Shown here piece by piece: positions 47,237-58,300 of a DNA stretch of 60,047 nt. How positions within the stretch are numbered: position 1 is the stretch's first letter; each line of letters opens with the position of its first letter. The notes below the pieces were generated by a model. The model was not told the DNA's origin. It worked only from the letters and a program-made list of their open reading frames with translations, and ran no database searches. The stretch is from an uncultured Planctomycetaceae bacterium (lineage in GTDB: Bacteria > Planctomycetota > Planctomycetia > Planctomycetales > Planctomycetaceae): NCBI GenBank assembly GCA_903871805.1, contig CAIQIE010000383.1:1-60047 (forward strand), in the 5' to 3' direction. The position numbers and the translations under genes were made by a program.

Positions 47237-48121
47237 TTATTCTGCTTCCGGCCGACGTGGTCGCTCGGGTGGCCCGCCACCTTCACGTGGACCTTCGGGT
47301 CTGTCAGGCCCCGCTCCGCCTGGCCCCTGAGGCCGCTGCCCACGGCCACCAGGCCCGCCTGGTCCACCAGGGCCGCCCGGTCCGCCCGGTCCCTGATGAT
47401 TCGGCATCTGTTGAGCGAACTTCATTAGTTCCTCACGGCTAAGCTTCCCGTCCTTGTCAGCGTCAAATTCCATCGCATGCTCAACGAATCGTTCAGGACT
47501 GGGAGGTCCCATTGGGCCCTGTCCCGGACCACCCTGTCCCCGACCACCAGGTCCCTGCCCCGGGCCGCCAAAACCTCCCGGTCCAGGACCGTCAGGACCG
47601 GGGCCGCCCGGGCCTCGCCCACGCCCCTCAGGACCGCCCGGACCACCTGGCGGTTGGCCGTCAGGACCAGGACCACGTCCACGCTCTTCAGGACCACCCG
47701 GACCTGGTCCACGTCCCTCTGGACCGCCCGGACCTCCCGGCGGCCTGCCAGCTCCTGGCGGACGCATTTCCTCGCGATCCAGCTTGCCGTCTTTGTTTTT
47801 ATCCAGCGTCTGCAGCGATGCCGTCGCTTCTTTGAGTTCTTCTTCGGAGATTTCTCCGTCTGCATTTTTATCGAGCGCAACAGTCAGGGGATGCGGGAAT
47901 CGTGGGCGGCCAGTCTCGCCCCCTTCTCCAGGTGGTCCCGGCGGACGTCCTGGTTCTCCAGGTGGCCCTGGCGGAGGTCCCGGTGGTCGCCCTGGTTCTC
48001 CCGGTTCTCCTCTCGGAGGCCCTGGTGGCGGGCCACCATCGTCACCGGGGGGCTGGGCTGCAATCGAGATCGTCAGCCCCAGCAGCGCCAGCACTGCCGT
48101 AGAGAGCAACATCTTTTTCAT
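47237..48121 (-). CDS. Secreted Gly/Pro-rich protein with three EF-hands
   Basis: 294 residues. A signal peptide (about 1-22) is followed by a Pro/Gly-rich segment (25-75). EF-hand loops are at 84-95 (DKNADGEISEEE), 107-118 (DKNKDGKLDREE) and 220-231 (DADKDGKLSREE), each with the canonical D-x-D/N-x-D-G-x-hydrophobic-x-x-x-E pattern and thus predicted to bind calcium. A long PGG-rich linker (~120-205) separates the second and third, and a Gly/Pro/Arg tail (245-294) follows. It is the last gene of a four-gene operon, 84 bases after the YHYH gene, with AGGAAAGG upstream of its ATG. It may be an extracytoplasmic calcium-responsive factor. Confidence 0.88.
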   Translation of the reverse strand: MKKMLLSTAVLALLGLTISIAAQPPGDDGGPPPGPPRGEPGEPGRPPGPPPGPPGEPGRPPGPPGEGGETGRPRFPHPLTVALDKNADGEISEEELKEATASLQTLDKNKDGKLDREEMRPPGAGRPPGGPGGPEGRGPGPGGPEERGRGPGPDGQPPGGPGGPEGRGRGPGGPGPDGPGPGGFGGPGQGPGGRGQGGPGQGPMGPPSPERFVEHAMEFDADKDGKLSREELMKFAQQMPNHQGPGGPGGPGGPGGPGGRGQRPQGPGGAGPDRPEGPREGGGPPERPRRPEAE

Positions 48122-48205
48122 GGTTTCGCCTTTCCTGATTACGTTCCAAAAACAGGGTCACTCGACAACTTTTCCACCCGGAGATCGTGTCTTTGTTTTT
48201 CTGCG

Positions 48206-49417
48206 TCAGGGATCTTCATCCATGGTCACTCGAAAAACGTCATTGGCTTTGAACACAATCCGCCGATCATTCCCCTTGAATTCAATATGGCAGTCCATTA
48301 GCACACCCACAGAACTGTCTTCCGGGATATTGATTTCCACGGTCACCTGATTGCCTTCGCGCTGAATGGAAGTGGCTTCGAACGGACCTATCTGCACCCA
48401 CTCGGGCACGCCATCCGGCAACGGCGATCGCGTCGCTTTTGCGGGATCCAGAGTCAGCGTCAACCGGTGCTGCTTCCCTCGAACAGCACTTCCGGGAACA
48501 ACAGCTGCGATCACTTTGGGAAGGCGGCTTTCTCCGCTGGCATTGTCCTCGATGGCGCCTTGCTGCAGATTGCGGCCGGGGCCCCGCAGATTTGTCGGTT
48601 CCACCACACCGTGATAACCACCAAGCACGTAAGGAAAGCGACCGGGCGTGGCGTGATAATGATAGCCCCGCTCCTGATCCTGATGTCCGTTGCAGACGTC
48701 CAGGGCTGCGTCGCCGGTCAGATCCTTCGCCATCTGCTTTGCGGATTCCCATGGGCCGTAAACTGGAAAGCCATCAAACGCAAATCCAATAATCGGCGAA
48801 TGCTGTTTTCCGTCGTCTTTGAAGGGAGATTTCACACAGACCGGATACTTGTGATAGTGGTACACCCCTGTCTGCTGAGGATGCCCGCAGCAGGAGTCCA
48901 GCCAGACCTCAGAATAACCAGCCACGGCATTCATTCCGCCCTGCTCAAAGGGATTGAAGAACACGACCCCATTCAGGGCCATTCCAATTGGTCCCATCGG
49001 CAGGCGGGTGATTCGTTCGCTCATTTCAGGTTTCAGGGGAAACCTAAAGCGGAAATTCTGTACCTGTATCGAATTTGGATTACCCGAATTCGGAAAGATG
49101 GCAGTGGGATGATTGGGATACCCCTGACTGTCAATGATTAAACAGGTCTCGTCATGACTGATTCTGATGTTGTCGATGCCGTCTGCATTGGAATCTTTTC
49201 GATGCCAGGAAAACAGATCCAGCCATCGATCAGTATCCTTATAGTAATACGTGACCGGTTGCTGCTGAGAAACATACCAGTGGCCGCCAATCGCCCTGAG
49301 CGTCGCTGGATCCACATCGTCGGCACAAAAGGCAGGCTGGGATGGTGCTGCACAAAGCAGTAGCAGCAACCCACTGAGGGTATTGAAAAGTAACACTCTT
49401 GTCGAAAATGAAAACAC
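48206..49417 (-). CDS. Secreted YHYH-domain protein
   Basis: 403 residues with a signal peptide (about 1-31). The YHYH domain is marked by two histidine motifs, GVYHYHKYP and GYHYHATPG, with GFPVYGPW between them. An N-terminal region contains YYYKDTDRWLDLF, and the C-terminal ~100 residues form a separate domain (VRGKQHRLTLTLDP). The histidine-rich motifs suggest metal binding; activity is unknown. The start is a GTG at 49417 with an excellent AAGGAG site. It lies 12 bases after the histidine kinase stop and 84 before the EF-hand gene, so all are probably cotranscribed. Confidence 0.88.
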   Translation of the reverse strand: MFSFSTRVLLFNTLSGLLLLLCAAPSQPAFCADDVDPATLRAIGGHWYVSQQQPVTYYYKDTDRWLDLFSWHRKDSNADGIDNIRISHDETCLIIDSQGYPNHPTAIFPNSGNPNSIQVQNFRFRFPLKPEMSERITRLPMGPIGMALNGVVFFNPFEQGGMNAVAGYSEVWLDSCCGHPQQTGVYHYHKYPVCVKSPFKDDGKQHSPIIGFAFDGFPVYGPWESAKQMAKDLTGDAALDVCNGHQDQERGYHYHATPGRFPYVLGGYHGVVEPTNLRGPGRNLQQGAIEDNASGESRLPKVIAAVVPGSAVRGKQHRLTLTLDPAKATRSPLPDGVPEWVQIGPFEATSIQREGNQVTVEINIPEDSSVGVLMDCHIEFKGNDRRIVFKANDVFRVTMDEDP

Positions 49418-49429
49418 AAAAAGCTCCTT

Positions 49430-51088
49430 TCAGCTCCGCGATACACCATCGTTCAGCGGGGCTGGTATTCTATTTTCTGATCCATTGAAATTTACAGAAT
49501 CAGCCGCCAGAGGCAATTGAACGATCATCGTGGTCCCGTGGCCCGATTGTGAACTGCAGGTAATCGTTCCACCGTGCGCCTCTGCAAGGCTGCGACAGAT
49601 CGCCAGCCCCAGGCCATTTCCGCCGGTACGACGACTGCGGGCCGTATCAGCACGAAAAAAACGATCGAAGATCCGCGGTTGCTGTTCCTCGGAAATCCCA
49701 CATCCCGTGTCCCGCACAACCAGAATTGCCTGGCCCCGATCAGTGGTCACCTCTACCGAAACCCGGCCATCGCCAGGAGTATATTGCAAGGCATTCTCGA
49801 TCAGATTGACAGGAATTCGTACAAAAAAACGGGGATCCACTCGGACAGGAACGTCGCTCTCCGGGGTAACACAATCCAGCTCAATTCCCAGTTCACTGGC
49901 ATGTCCCTGACACTGAGCAACAGCGTCTTCCACAATCTGCCGCAGGTCCATGTTCTGCAGCTGCAGATCCAGATGTTCGGAATCACTTCGCGCCAGCAGC
50001 AGCAAACCTTCTACCAGCCCACGCATCCGATCCGAAGATTTCAGACAGGTCTGCAGCGTAAATTCATACTCTTCCACTGTGCGGCGTTTTCCAAGTGCTA
50101 ACTCAACCTGCGACTGAATCACCGCAAGAGGTGTCCGCAACTCATGCGACGCATCGGCCGTAAACTGCGTCAGCCTGCGAAAGGATCCTTCCAGCCGTTC
50201 AAATGTCTGATTCAGGACCCTTGCGAGTGGAATCAGTTCTTCGTCCAACAGGGTTGTTTCAATGCGACGATTCAATTGATGCACGGAAATCTGCGAGGCG
50301 ATCCCGGAAATCATGGCGATCGGTCGCACCATTCGCCGCGACAGAAAGTACCCACCGGAAATTCCGATCAGAATTGTGACGGCACCAAGCCCGGCAATAC
50401 AGAATCCGAACCAATGCAGCCCTGTCAGATCCTCTTTCAGCGGTCTGTGAACAAGGATGGTAGAATTCCGCGTCCCACGCAACGTTACTCGAACCGCATT
50501 CTCCACATGTTCCAATCGAAATCCTGTCGAATCCGATTCAGGCCTCTGCAACCCCTCAAGCTGATCTGCGGCCGGCCCCTGACTCTGCAGCAGTCTTACC
50601 CCGTCAGATCGCCAGACCACGAAATCCATGCGATCCGTCTGACGACGTGGGCCACCAAAGGCTCCCTTGAACACCGCAGAGTCCGCTGCGAGGGACTCGA
50701 TCTCCTGACGCCTCTCCAGCGGTCCGCCACGCCCCTGACGATTTGCTCTCGAAGGCGGTCCACCCGGTGGCCCCCCAAGCATTAACTCTGGAGGCAAGGG
50801 CCCCCCTGGAATTCCGCCGCGTATCCATTCCGGGCCAGGTCCCTCGCGATTTGCCGTCGCCCCGTCGCGACCAGGACCACCAATGCCTCCCGGTCCACCG
50901 CCGGGCCCCGGACCCGGTGGCCTGGTCAGCAGATCCAGATACTCGGCAGTCGTCACAGCCTGCCGTATGGCCCGCTCATGCATGTCCCGGTCTGCTCGCC
51001 AGTAGACCAGACAGCCAAACACAATCATCGAGATCGACAGAATCGATCCGTACCAGAACTGCAGGCGGGCGCGAATCGATTTAATCAT
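49430..51088 (-). CDS. Membrane histidine kinase with Gly/Pro-rich sensor region
   Basis: 552 residues. TM1 is at about 12-30 and TM2 at 224-249, with ~195 residues between them outside the cytoplasm. Residues 56-123 there are Gly/Pro-rich and collagen-like (RPPGPGPGGGPGGIGGPG, GGPPGGPP), resembling the linkers of the EF-hand protein of the same operon. After TM2 come HAMP, HisKA with His315 in DASHELRTPLAV, and HATPase with the N-box NLIENALQY, G1 DTGCGISEEQ and G2 GGNGLGLAIC. The ATG at 51088 overlaps the response regulator stop by 8 bases. A longer frame to 51169 would lie inside the regulator and is rejected. The ligand is unknown. Confidence 0.93.
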   Translation of the reverse strand: MIKSIRARLQFWYGSILSISMIVFGCLVYWRADRDMHERAIRQAVTTAEYLDLLTRPPGPGPGGGPGGIGGPGRDGATANREGPGPEWIRGGIPGGPLPPELMLGGPPGGPPSRANRQGRGGPLERRQEIESLAADSAVFKGAFGGPRRQTDRMDFVVWRSDGVRLLQSQGPAADQLEGLQRPESDSTGFRLEHVENAVRVTLRGTRNSTILVHRPLKEDLTGLHWFGFCIAGLGAVTILIGISGGYFLSRRMVRPIAMISGIASQISVHQLNRRIETTLLDEELIPLARVLNQTFERLEGSFRRLTQFTADASHELRTPLAVIQSQVELALGKRRTVEEYEFTLQTCLKSSDRMRGLVEGLLLLARSDSEHLDLQLQNMDLRQIVEDAVAQCQGHASELGIELDCVTPESDVPVRVDPRFFVRIPVNLIENALQYTPGDGRVSVEVTTDRGQAILVVRDTGCGISEEQQPRIFDRFFRADTARSRRTGGNGLGLAICRSLAEAHGGTITCSSQSGHGTTMIVQLPLAADSVNFNGSENRIPAPLNDGVSRS

Positions 51089-51734
51089 GGAGAATGTACC
51101 CCTGACCACGACGCGTCGTAATAAAGTCTCCGCCCAACTTGCGTCGCAGATTCGACACGTGAACGTCAATCAGATTCGAAAGACTTTCCTCGGCCTCCTC
51201 AAACAGATGATCGTAGATCTCCGTGCGACTAACCACCCGACCTCGATGCAGCGCCAGTAGTTCCAGCAGAGCATACTCCCTTGGCGTCAATTGCAACACA
51301 ATTCCTTCACGAGTGACCTGCCGCGACCGCAAGTCCAGCGCCAGCAGTCCGATCTGAATTTCTGACGACGCTTCGCCGGCAGAACGACGAATCAACGCTC
51401 TCAGCCTCGCTCGCAATTCCACCAGATGAAACGGCTTTGTCAGATAATCGTCGGCGCCGCTGTCCAGCCCACGGACCCGGTCCTGAACACCGTCCCGGGC
51501 AGTCAGAATCAACACCGGCGTTTTATGCGTCCTGCGCAGTCGCTGCAGAACCTCCCAACCTGTCAGGCCAGGCATCAACAGGTCCAGCACGATCGCGTCA
51601 TATGCCCACGCGGTGGCCTTATACAAACCCTCTTCACCATCACTGGCCTCATCCACGGCATAGCCGTCCTCACGCAATGCCTGAGCCACAGTGCGGAGCA
51701 GATCCGGTTCATCTTCAACAACAAGAATTCTCAT
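51081..51734 (-). CDS. OmpR-family response regulator
   Basis: 217 residues. The receiver has ILVVEDEPD, phospho-acceptor Asp51 in VLDLLMPG, and the Lys in YLTKPF near 101. The C-terminal winged helix carries LTPREYALLELLALHRGRVV, VHVSNLRRKL and TTRRGQGYIL. It is the first gene of the operon and partners the overlapping kinase gene. Such regulators often control their own operon, so the YHYH and EF-hand genes are likely targets by inference. Confidence 0.95.
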   Translation of the reverse strand: MRILVVEDEPDLLRTVAQALREDGYAVDEASDGEEGLYKATAWAYDAIVLDLLMPGLTGWEVLQRLRRTHKTPVLILTARDGVQDRVRGLDSGADDYLTKPFHLVELRARLRALIRRSAGEASSEIQIGLLALDLRSRQVTREGIVLQLTPREYALLELLALHRGRVVSRTEIYDHLFEEAEESLSNLIDVHVSNLRRKLGGDFITTRRGQGYILHD

Positions 51735-51847
51735 AGCGGGTACACTAATTTCGAATCAAAATTCGACGACTTCCGGCGCAGCGCAAGCCTGAATCCTATC
51801 AGGGCAACCTGAAGAGAGCATGAAGAGGGAAGCAAAGCTGCGGGAAA

Positions 51848-52258
51848 TTATGGGCCGAATTGCAGGTTAACCTGATTTTCAGGGGGGCGCATAAATCCCC
51901 AGGTGGCCGCCAGCGCGTCGGCGGCTTCCTCCACATCCAGGATCTCGCCCCACGGACCGTTCCTCAGAAATGCGTGCGCAAACTCGTGCGCAATCACATA
52001 AAAGGCAAACGCTTCACTGCACAGGTTCAGTTTCGGGCGCAACACAACACAACGACTTCCCTGGCCAGGAGGGCCCGGGGTCGGCATCCATAAGGTCCAC
52101 CCCTGGCCCGGCTGATAATTGTCAATCGTAACCTGAAATCTGGGGTCCCCAAGGAAATCCTGAAGCACCTCGCCCGGAATCAGGTTCAACACCTGAATCG
52201 TCCGGGCATGAAGTGCCGGATACGGTTCCAGATCCTTTATCAGGTCCGCAATACTCAT
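51848..52258 (-). CDS. Small HExxH protein, possible metallopeptidase
   Basis: 136 residues. An HEFAH motif at 91-95 sits at the end of a helix (FAFYVIAHEFAHAF). Glu110/111 follow 15 residues later in VEEAADALAATWGF, a layout similar to ImmA/IrrE-type and other small zincins. No signal peptide was seen, so it is probably cytoplasmic. The start was set at 52258 (ATG) because the upstream extension to 52315 is Gly/Ala-rich without support. The stop of uvrA is 107 bases upstream on the same strand, so cotranscription with uvrA is possible. The substrate is unknown; catalysis is inferred from the motif only. Confidence 0.72.
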   Translation of the reverse strand: MSIADLIKDLEPYPALHARTIQVLNLIPGEVLQDFLGDPRFQVTIDNYQPGQGWTLWMPTPGPPGQGSRCVVLRPKLNLCSEAFAFYVIAHEFAHAFLRNGPWGEILDVEEAADALAATWGFMRPPENQVNLQFGP

Positions 52259-52365
52259 GAATGCCTGCCCCCAAATGCCTGCCCCATTTCCCGACATATC
52301 AGCCCCTGGTGTCACCCCCGGACTGTCGGTTCCGATCCCGGCAATCGTTGCCCCGAAGGACTCCG

Positions 52366-55300
52366 TTATTCTGACAGTTTCGGAAGAACACTCTGCAGAA
52401 ATGCGGCAACATCCTGGGATTTTGCCTGGGCTTCTGTCGTAAACCGAATCCGCACACAGTCCACTCCACGCTCCGCTGAAATCTCCTGCGATGCTCCCAG
52501 CGCCGCAATCGATCCGATCGTTACTTCCCCCGGACGACTATACACACACAAGTCCACACCATCACTGCGTTTAGTCTGCAAATCCGCAATCAGTCGCCCT
52601 GAACTTTCCCGGGTCCAGTTGATCTTCGTGCGAATCTGATAATCCACTTCAAAGGACTGCATTCCCGCTTCCACTTGTGGCAACAGGATCTCCAGCAGAC
52701 CAAATTCCCAGGGAATTCGTCCGTTACCCGGCAACCCTTTGCGCAGCAGATGCCATTTCCGCCCGAGTTTTTTCCAGGGCATCAAGTCGTCGGGGTTCGC
52801 AGACTCCACATGGCTCTGCTTCAGGTACGATTTCGACGCCTCACTGAGAAATTTTCTGAAGGCCGGTGTGGCCACTTCTTCTCTTTTCCAGACTTTGATT
52901 GTCACTTCCTGCCATGCCGTCTTAAGGTTTCGGGCCTTCACTCGAGGCTCCCGGCCATAAACAGGAATCTCCGGCATCTCATCCAGCGGTTTCAAACCCA
53001 GAGCAGCATCGAGGCCCTCTGTCGTAAACGTTTCCTTCTTTACTCGAAAACAAAGCGTCAACAACCATTCCGTCGCTGTGCGAGCGTGAAGAAACCACCC
53101 TAACCCCTTTTCGGCCTTCAATTCCACTGTCGCTCGATCATTCCAGTTGACAGCACCCAACTCCTCAGACTCACTCAGCTGATCCACCACGTACGACAGT
53201 GCCGCGCCTTCCCAGCGACACGGCTGACCAGTGTGTGCAATTCGATCCTCGATGTGCCACTTTCGTCCATCCGTTTCCCACGGCAGCTTTGCCGATTTTC
53301 CCAACTGCTCGACCGTCACGTCGCCAGCACGCTTCGCCGCAACCTCCGTCGCGTCAAACGTCTGAATTTCCCCAACCCGCGACTCCTGAAGGACCGGTGC
53401 CAGTAACTCGCCCGTCCACGAACGAAGCCTGACCGATTCTGTCGTGGCACCTGAGCCGGAAGGTCCCGTTTCCCGCTGCTGTGCCGCCGCGGAATCCGCT
53501 GCCCTTCCAGCATCAGCCGTCGCATACGCCACAACCTCTTCCGGTGTCCCCTGAACGACAATCTGGCCACCCCCGGCGCCCGCCTCCGGCCCAAGGTCAA
53601 TAATCCAGTCTGCCGTCTTGATGACATCCAGATTGTGCTCAATCACAACTACGGTGTTGCCCTGCTCCACAAGACTGTTCAAAACACTCAGTAACTTCAG
53701 AATGTCGTCAAAGTGCAGGCCAGTGGTGGGTTCGTCCAGCAGATACAGCGTGCGCCCACGATTCGGTCGACACAACTCTGCCGCCAGCTTGATTCGCTGC
53801 GCTTCACCGCCACTTAACGTCGGCGCCGACTGACCCAGGGTCAGGTATCCCAGACCAATCGCATCCAGAGTCGCAAGCGGTGTTCGAATCTTCGGCAGAC
53901 TGGAGAACAAATCCAGCGCCTTGCTGATCGACATCTCCAGCACGTCCGCAATACTGCAGTCGTTAAAACGCACAGTCAGGGTCTCGGCATTGAACCGACG
54001 ACCGCGACAGGTGGGACATTCCACCCAGACGTCAGGCAGAAAGTGCATTTCGATCTTCTTCTGCCCCATGCCTTCGCAGTCTTCGCAGCGGCCACCCGCC
54101 CGATTGAAACTGAACCGCCCCGGTCTGTAGCCACGAACTTTTGCTTCCGGCATCCGACAGAACAGTTCCCGAATCTCGTCGAAAACTCCGACATAGGTTG
54201 CCGGATTGGAGGCCGGTGTGGTCCCGATGGGATTCTGATCCACAATAATGATCTTGCTCAGATGTTCCACACCGCGTAGTTCCTGGAACACCCCCGGCGC
54301 TTCCGTCGTGATGTTCAGCCGACGTGCCACAGCGGGCGCCAGCGTATTCATCAGCAGTGAACTTTTGCCAGACCCGCTGACCCCCGTAATGCAGGTCAGT
54401 GTTCGCAGCGGGATTCGCAAATCCACGCTGCGAAGATTGTGCTGCGATGCCCCCAGAAGCTCCAGAACCTCCGCCGGACGCTGAACCAGCGTCTTGATTT
54501 CAGTAGCCTTCTCAGCCCCCACAGATTTCTTTGCCGCCTTGCGGCCACGTCCGGCCTTTGTAACCACAGGCTCAGAACGCCTCAGATCATCCGCCACTAC
54601 CTGTGTCAACAAAAATCCATGGCCGGATTTTGCATTCCGATCCAATTCTACACGCCGACGAGACGGCAGCGGAATCGAACGTGCACCACTCAGATAGGCT
54701 CCCGTCAACGAATCCGCCGACTTTTGTTTCAATTCCTCCGGCGTGCCCTGAGCAACAATCGTTCCCCCCAGCCGTCCAGCCCCCGGCCCAAAATCATACA
54801 GCCTGTCCGCCGCATCCAGCACTTCCCGGTCATGCTCCACCAGCAACACAGTGTTGCCAAGATCCCTCAGTCGCTTCAGTGCCGTAATCAGCCGCCCATT
54901 GTCCCGCGGATGCAGTCCAATCGTGGGTTCATCAAGTACATACAACACCCCGGTCAGCGAACGCCCCGCCTGTCCCGCCAGACGAATCCGCTGCGATTCT
55001 CCACCGGAAAGTGTCGGCATCGATCGGTCCAGCGTCAGATAGTCCAGCCCCACCTCGACCAGGAATCCCAGCCGATGAGTAGCCTCGTTCAACAGGTCTC
55101 CCGCAATCTTCTTTTCCGATCGACTGAGCTTCAACCCGTTTAGAAACGACAACGCCTCCGCTAAGGGCATGCGACACAGCTGCGGCAGTGTCACATGACG
55201 CAGCCGCACCGCAGCCGCTTCTTCCCCAAGACGACTGCCACTGCACACCGAACAGTCCCGCTCACCCGCCATTTCCATCAGTGAACGCCGGTGCGCAAAC

Positions 55301-58300
55301 GACAACCGCGATGCGTTCTCGATGGCCGGATACAACCCCCGATAGCGAAATCGAAACGGCGCGATGACGGAATCCGGTGCGGCTTTACTGCCCATACGAC
55401 GCTGACGGTCAGCCGAAATCTCCACCCATTTGTCTTCGTCCCCATACAACACCAGACGCTGCTGCACAGGAGTCAACAGGTACCATGGCTGATCCAGCGG
55501 CAGCTCAAAGGTCTCGGCCATCGCTTCCAGCAGCATTCGAAAGGCCGGATTCGTTTTGGGATCCGGCCACGCCCCCACCGCACCGTCCAGCAGCGTCCTC
55601 TCCGGACTGGTGACCAGCAACGACTGATTTGCTCCAAACTCTTTCCCCAGACCTTCACAGCTCTGACACCAGCCCAGCGGACTGTTGAAGGAAAATTTCT
55701 GGGGCGCCTGCGGTTCAAAGGAACGCTGACACTTGCCACATGACAAATGCAGACTGTACCGCTGCACTTTCCACTGAGACTCTTCCTTTGCACTATCGGA
55801 AATCGCCGTCTGAATGACGCCCCGACCAAAATCCAGAGCCGATTCCACCGAATCGGCAAGCCGCGTTCTCTGTTTGACATCGACACTGATCCGATCCACC
55901 ACGACCGCGACCTGATGCTGACGTCGATGATCCATCTCAGGCACATCCTCCAGCCCGTGGGTCACACCGTCAATTCGCACTCGCGCAAACCCCTGCCCCC
56001 GCAGTCGCTCCCAAACCCTGCCGAACGGTATGCTGCGATCAGTCTCCAGCGGGGCCAGCAGTAACAGCTTCGTTCCCGCTGGATGCTGCAGAATCGCGTC
56101 CACAATCTGGTCCGTCGTCTGCTGAACCGCCGGCACGTGGCATGCCGGACAGTGAATGACACCCATCCGCGCATACAGCACTCGAAGATAGTCGTAAATC
56201 TCCGTCACGGTCCCTACCGTCGATCGCGGCGTCGCGCCCACCGTCTTCTGCTCAATCGCGATCGCCGGGCTTAACCCCTGAATACTCTCCACCTTCGGCT
56301 TGGGCATCTGACCCAGAAACTGCCGAGCATAGGCCGAAAGACTCTCGACATAACGCCGCTGCCCCTCCGCATACAGTGTGTCCATCGCCAGTGATGTCTT
56401 TCCGCTTCCACTGGGACCGCAGAAAACACTCATTTTCTCGCGAGGTATCTCCAGATCGACCTTTTGCAGGTTGTGCTGACCAGCACCCGAGATGCGAATC
56501 CTCTGGCTCAGCACAAATGGATCCGCCTTGGCCTTCGCCGTTTTTCCGGCAGCCGTCGCCTTCTTTCGCTGAAATCCGGGCAACACGGTTCGTAACGCCA
56601 GACCAGTGTGCGACTGGTCGCACTTTGCCACCTGCTCCGGTGTTCCCTGAGCAATTATGCGGCCGCCGCCGGATCCCCCCTCCGGGCCAATGTCAATCAG
56701 CCAGTCCGAGGTCTTGATCACATCCAGATTGTGCTCTATCACAATCACCGTGTTACCAGCCTCCACAAATCCCTGCAATACCTCAATCAATTTCTTCACA
56801 TCCGCAAAATGCAGACCCGTGGTCGGCTCGTCCAGCAAATACAACGTCTTTCCCGTCGATCGCTTCCCCAGTTCCCGCGCCAGCTTGATTCGCTGCGCCT
56901 CTCCACCAGACAGTGTTGGCGAGGCCTGCCCCAACTGCATATAGTCCAGACCGACGTCGCGAAGTGTCCTCAGCATCTGCGTAATCTTCGGGAAACTTTC
57001 AAACAACTGCAGCGCGTCCCGAATCTCCATGTTCAGTACGTCCGCAATACTGCGGTCCCGAAAACGCACCTCCAGCGTTTCCCGATTGAAACGCCGGCCC
57101 TCACAGACACTGCAGGGAATCCAGATGTCCGCAAGGAAATCCATCTCCAGCTTCGTCGCCCCATGCCCCTCACACGCTTCACAGCGACCGCCCTCCACGT
57201 TGAAACTAAAGCGGCCCTCCTTATAGCCCCGCAGCTTCGATTGCGGCATCTGCGTGAACAATTTGCGAATCTCATCAAAGACTTTGACATATGTTGCTGG
57301 GTTCGATCGCGGTGTGCGACCAATCGGTGACTGATCAATGTCAATCGCCTTGTCAATCAGCTCTAACCCATCAACCCGTTCATGACGCCCAGGCTCACCA
57401 TTCCCTTCGTTGACTTCGCGATTCACAACCTGCCACAGAATATCATTCACCAGGGAACTCTTGCCGGATCCACTGACACCAGTGACGCTGATCAGACGCC
57501 CCAGGGGAAATTCGGCCGTCACGCCTTTCAGATTGTTATGTGTCGTATTGTGAACGATCAGGCTGCCACGATCCGGTGCTCGACGCTGCTGCGGAATCTC
57601 AATCGTCTGACGACCCGACAGGAACTGCCCCGTCAGACTGCGTTCGGATTTCAGTACGTCTTCCACTTTGCCTTCAACAACCACTTCGCCGCCCAGAATT
57701 CCCGGGCCCGGGCCAAAGTCCACAATGTGGTCAGCCGCGCGCATCGTCTCCTCATCATGCTCAACGACGATGACCGTGTTCCCCTGATCCCGCAGACGCT
57801 GCAGACTTTCCAGCAACATCGTGTTGTCTCGCGGATGCAATCCAATCGAAGGCTCGTCCAGAATGTACACAACGCCCACCAGGCCACATCCAATCTGACC
57901 CGCCAGCCGAATCCGCTGCGATTCTCCACCGGACAACGTCGGAGCCGAACGGTCCAGTGTCAGATAGTTCAACCCACACTGCATCAGAAATCCCAGCCGC
58001 CCGCGAATCTCCTTCAATGCCTCCTCGGCAATCAGCGCCTGCACGGGATCCAGGACCAGCGACTCAAAGAATTCCACCGCCTCTTCCACAGCCAGTGAAC
58101 ACACCTGCGGCAAACTCATCTCCGCCGTCTTCCCGCGTTTCAGATACGCTTTGCCCGAGGTTCGCAGTCGCACGTTTCGAGCCTGCCGATTCAGACGCTC
58201 GCCCATGCAACTCGGACATGTGACCACCTCCATGTACTTTTCCAGCTGCCGACGTCGCATGGGATTCGCCGCTGTCCGATAAGATTCCAGCAGGCGATTC

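Noticed and set aside
47500-48100. Tandem repeat DNA as a mobile or CRISPR-like element
   Set aside because: The repeats encode the PGG-rich linkers of an otherwise normal EF-hand protein with a signal peptide.
47454-48350. 298-codon plus-strand frame rich in Gly and Pro
   Set aside because: Antisense of the Gly/Pro-rich EF-hand gene; GC-rich repeats produce long frames on both strands.
54439-55143. 234-codon plus-strand frame within uvrA
   Set aside because: Antisense shadow of the UvrA coding sequence, rich in Arg, Pro and Gln with no domain.
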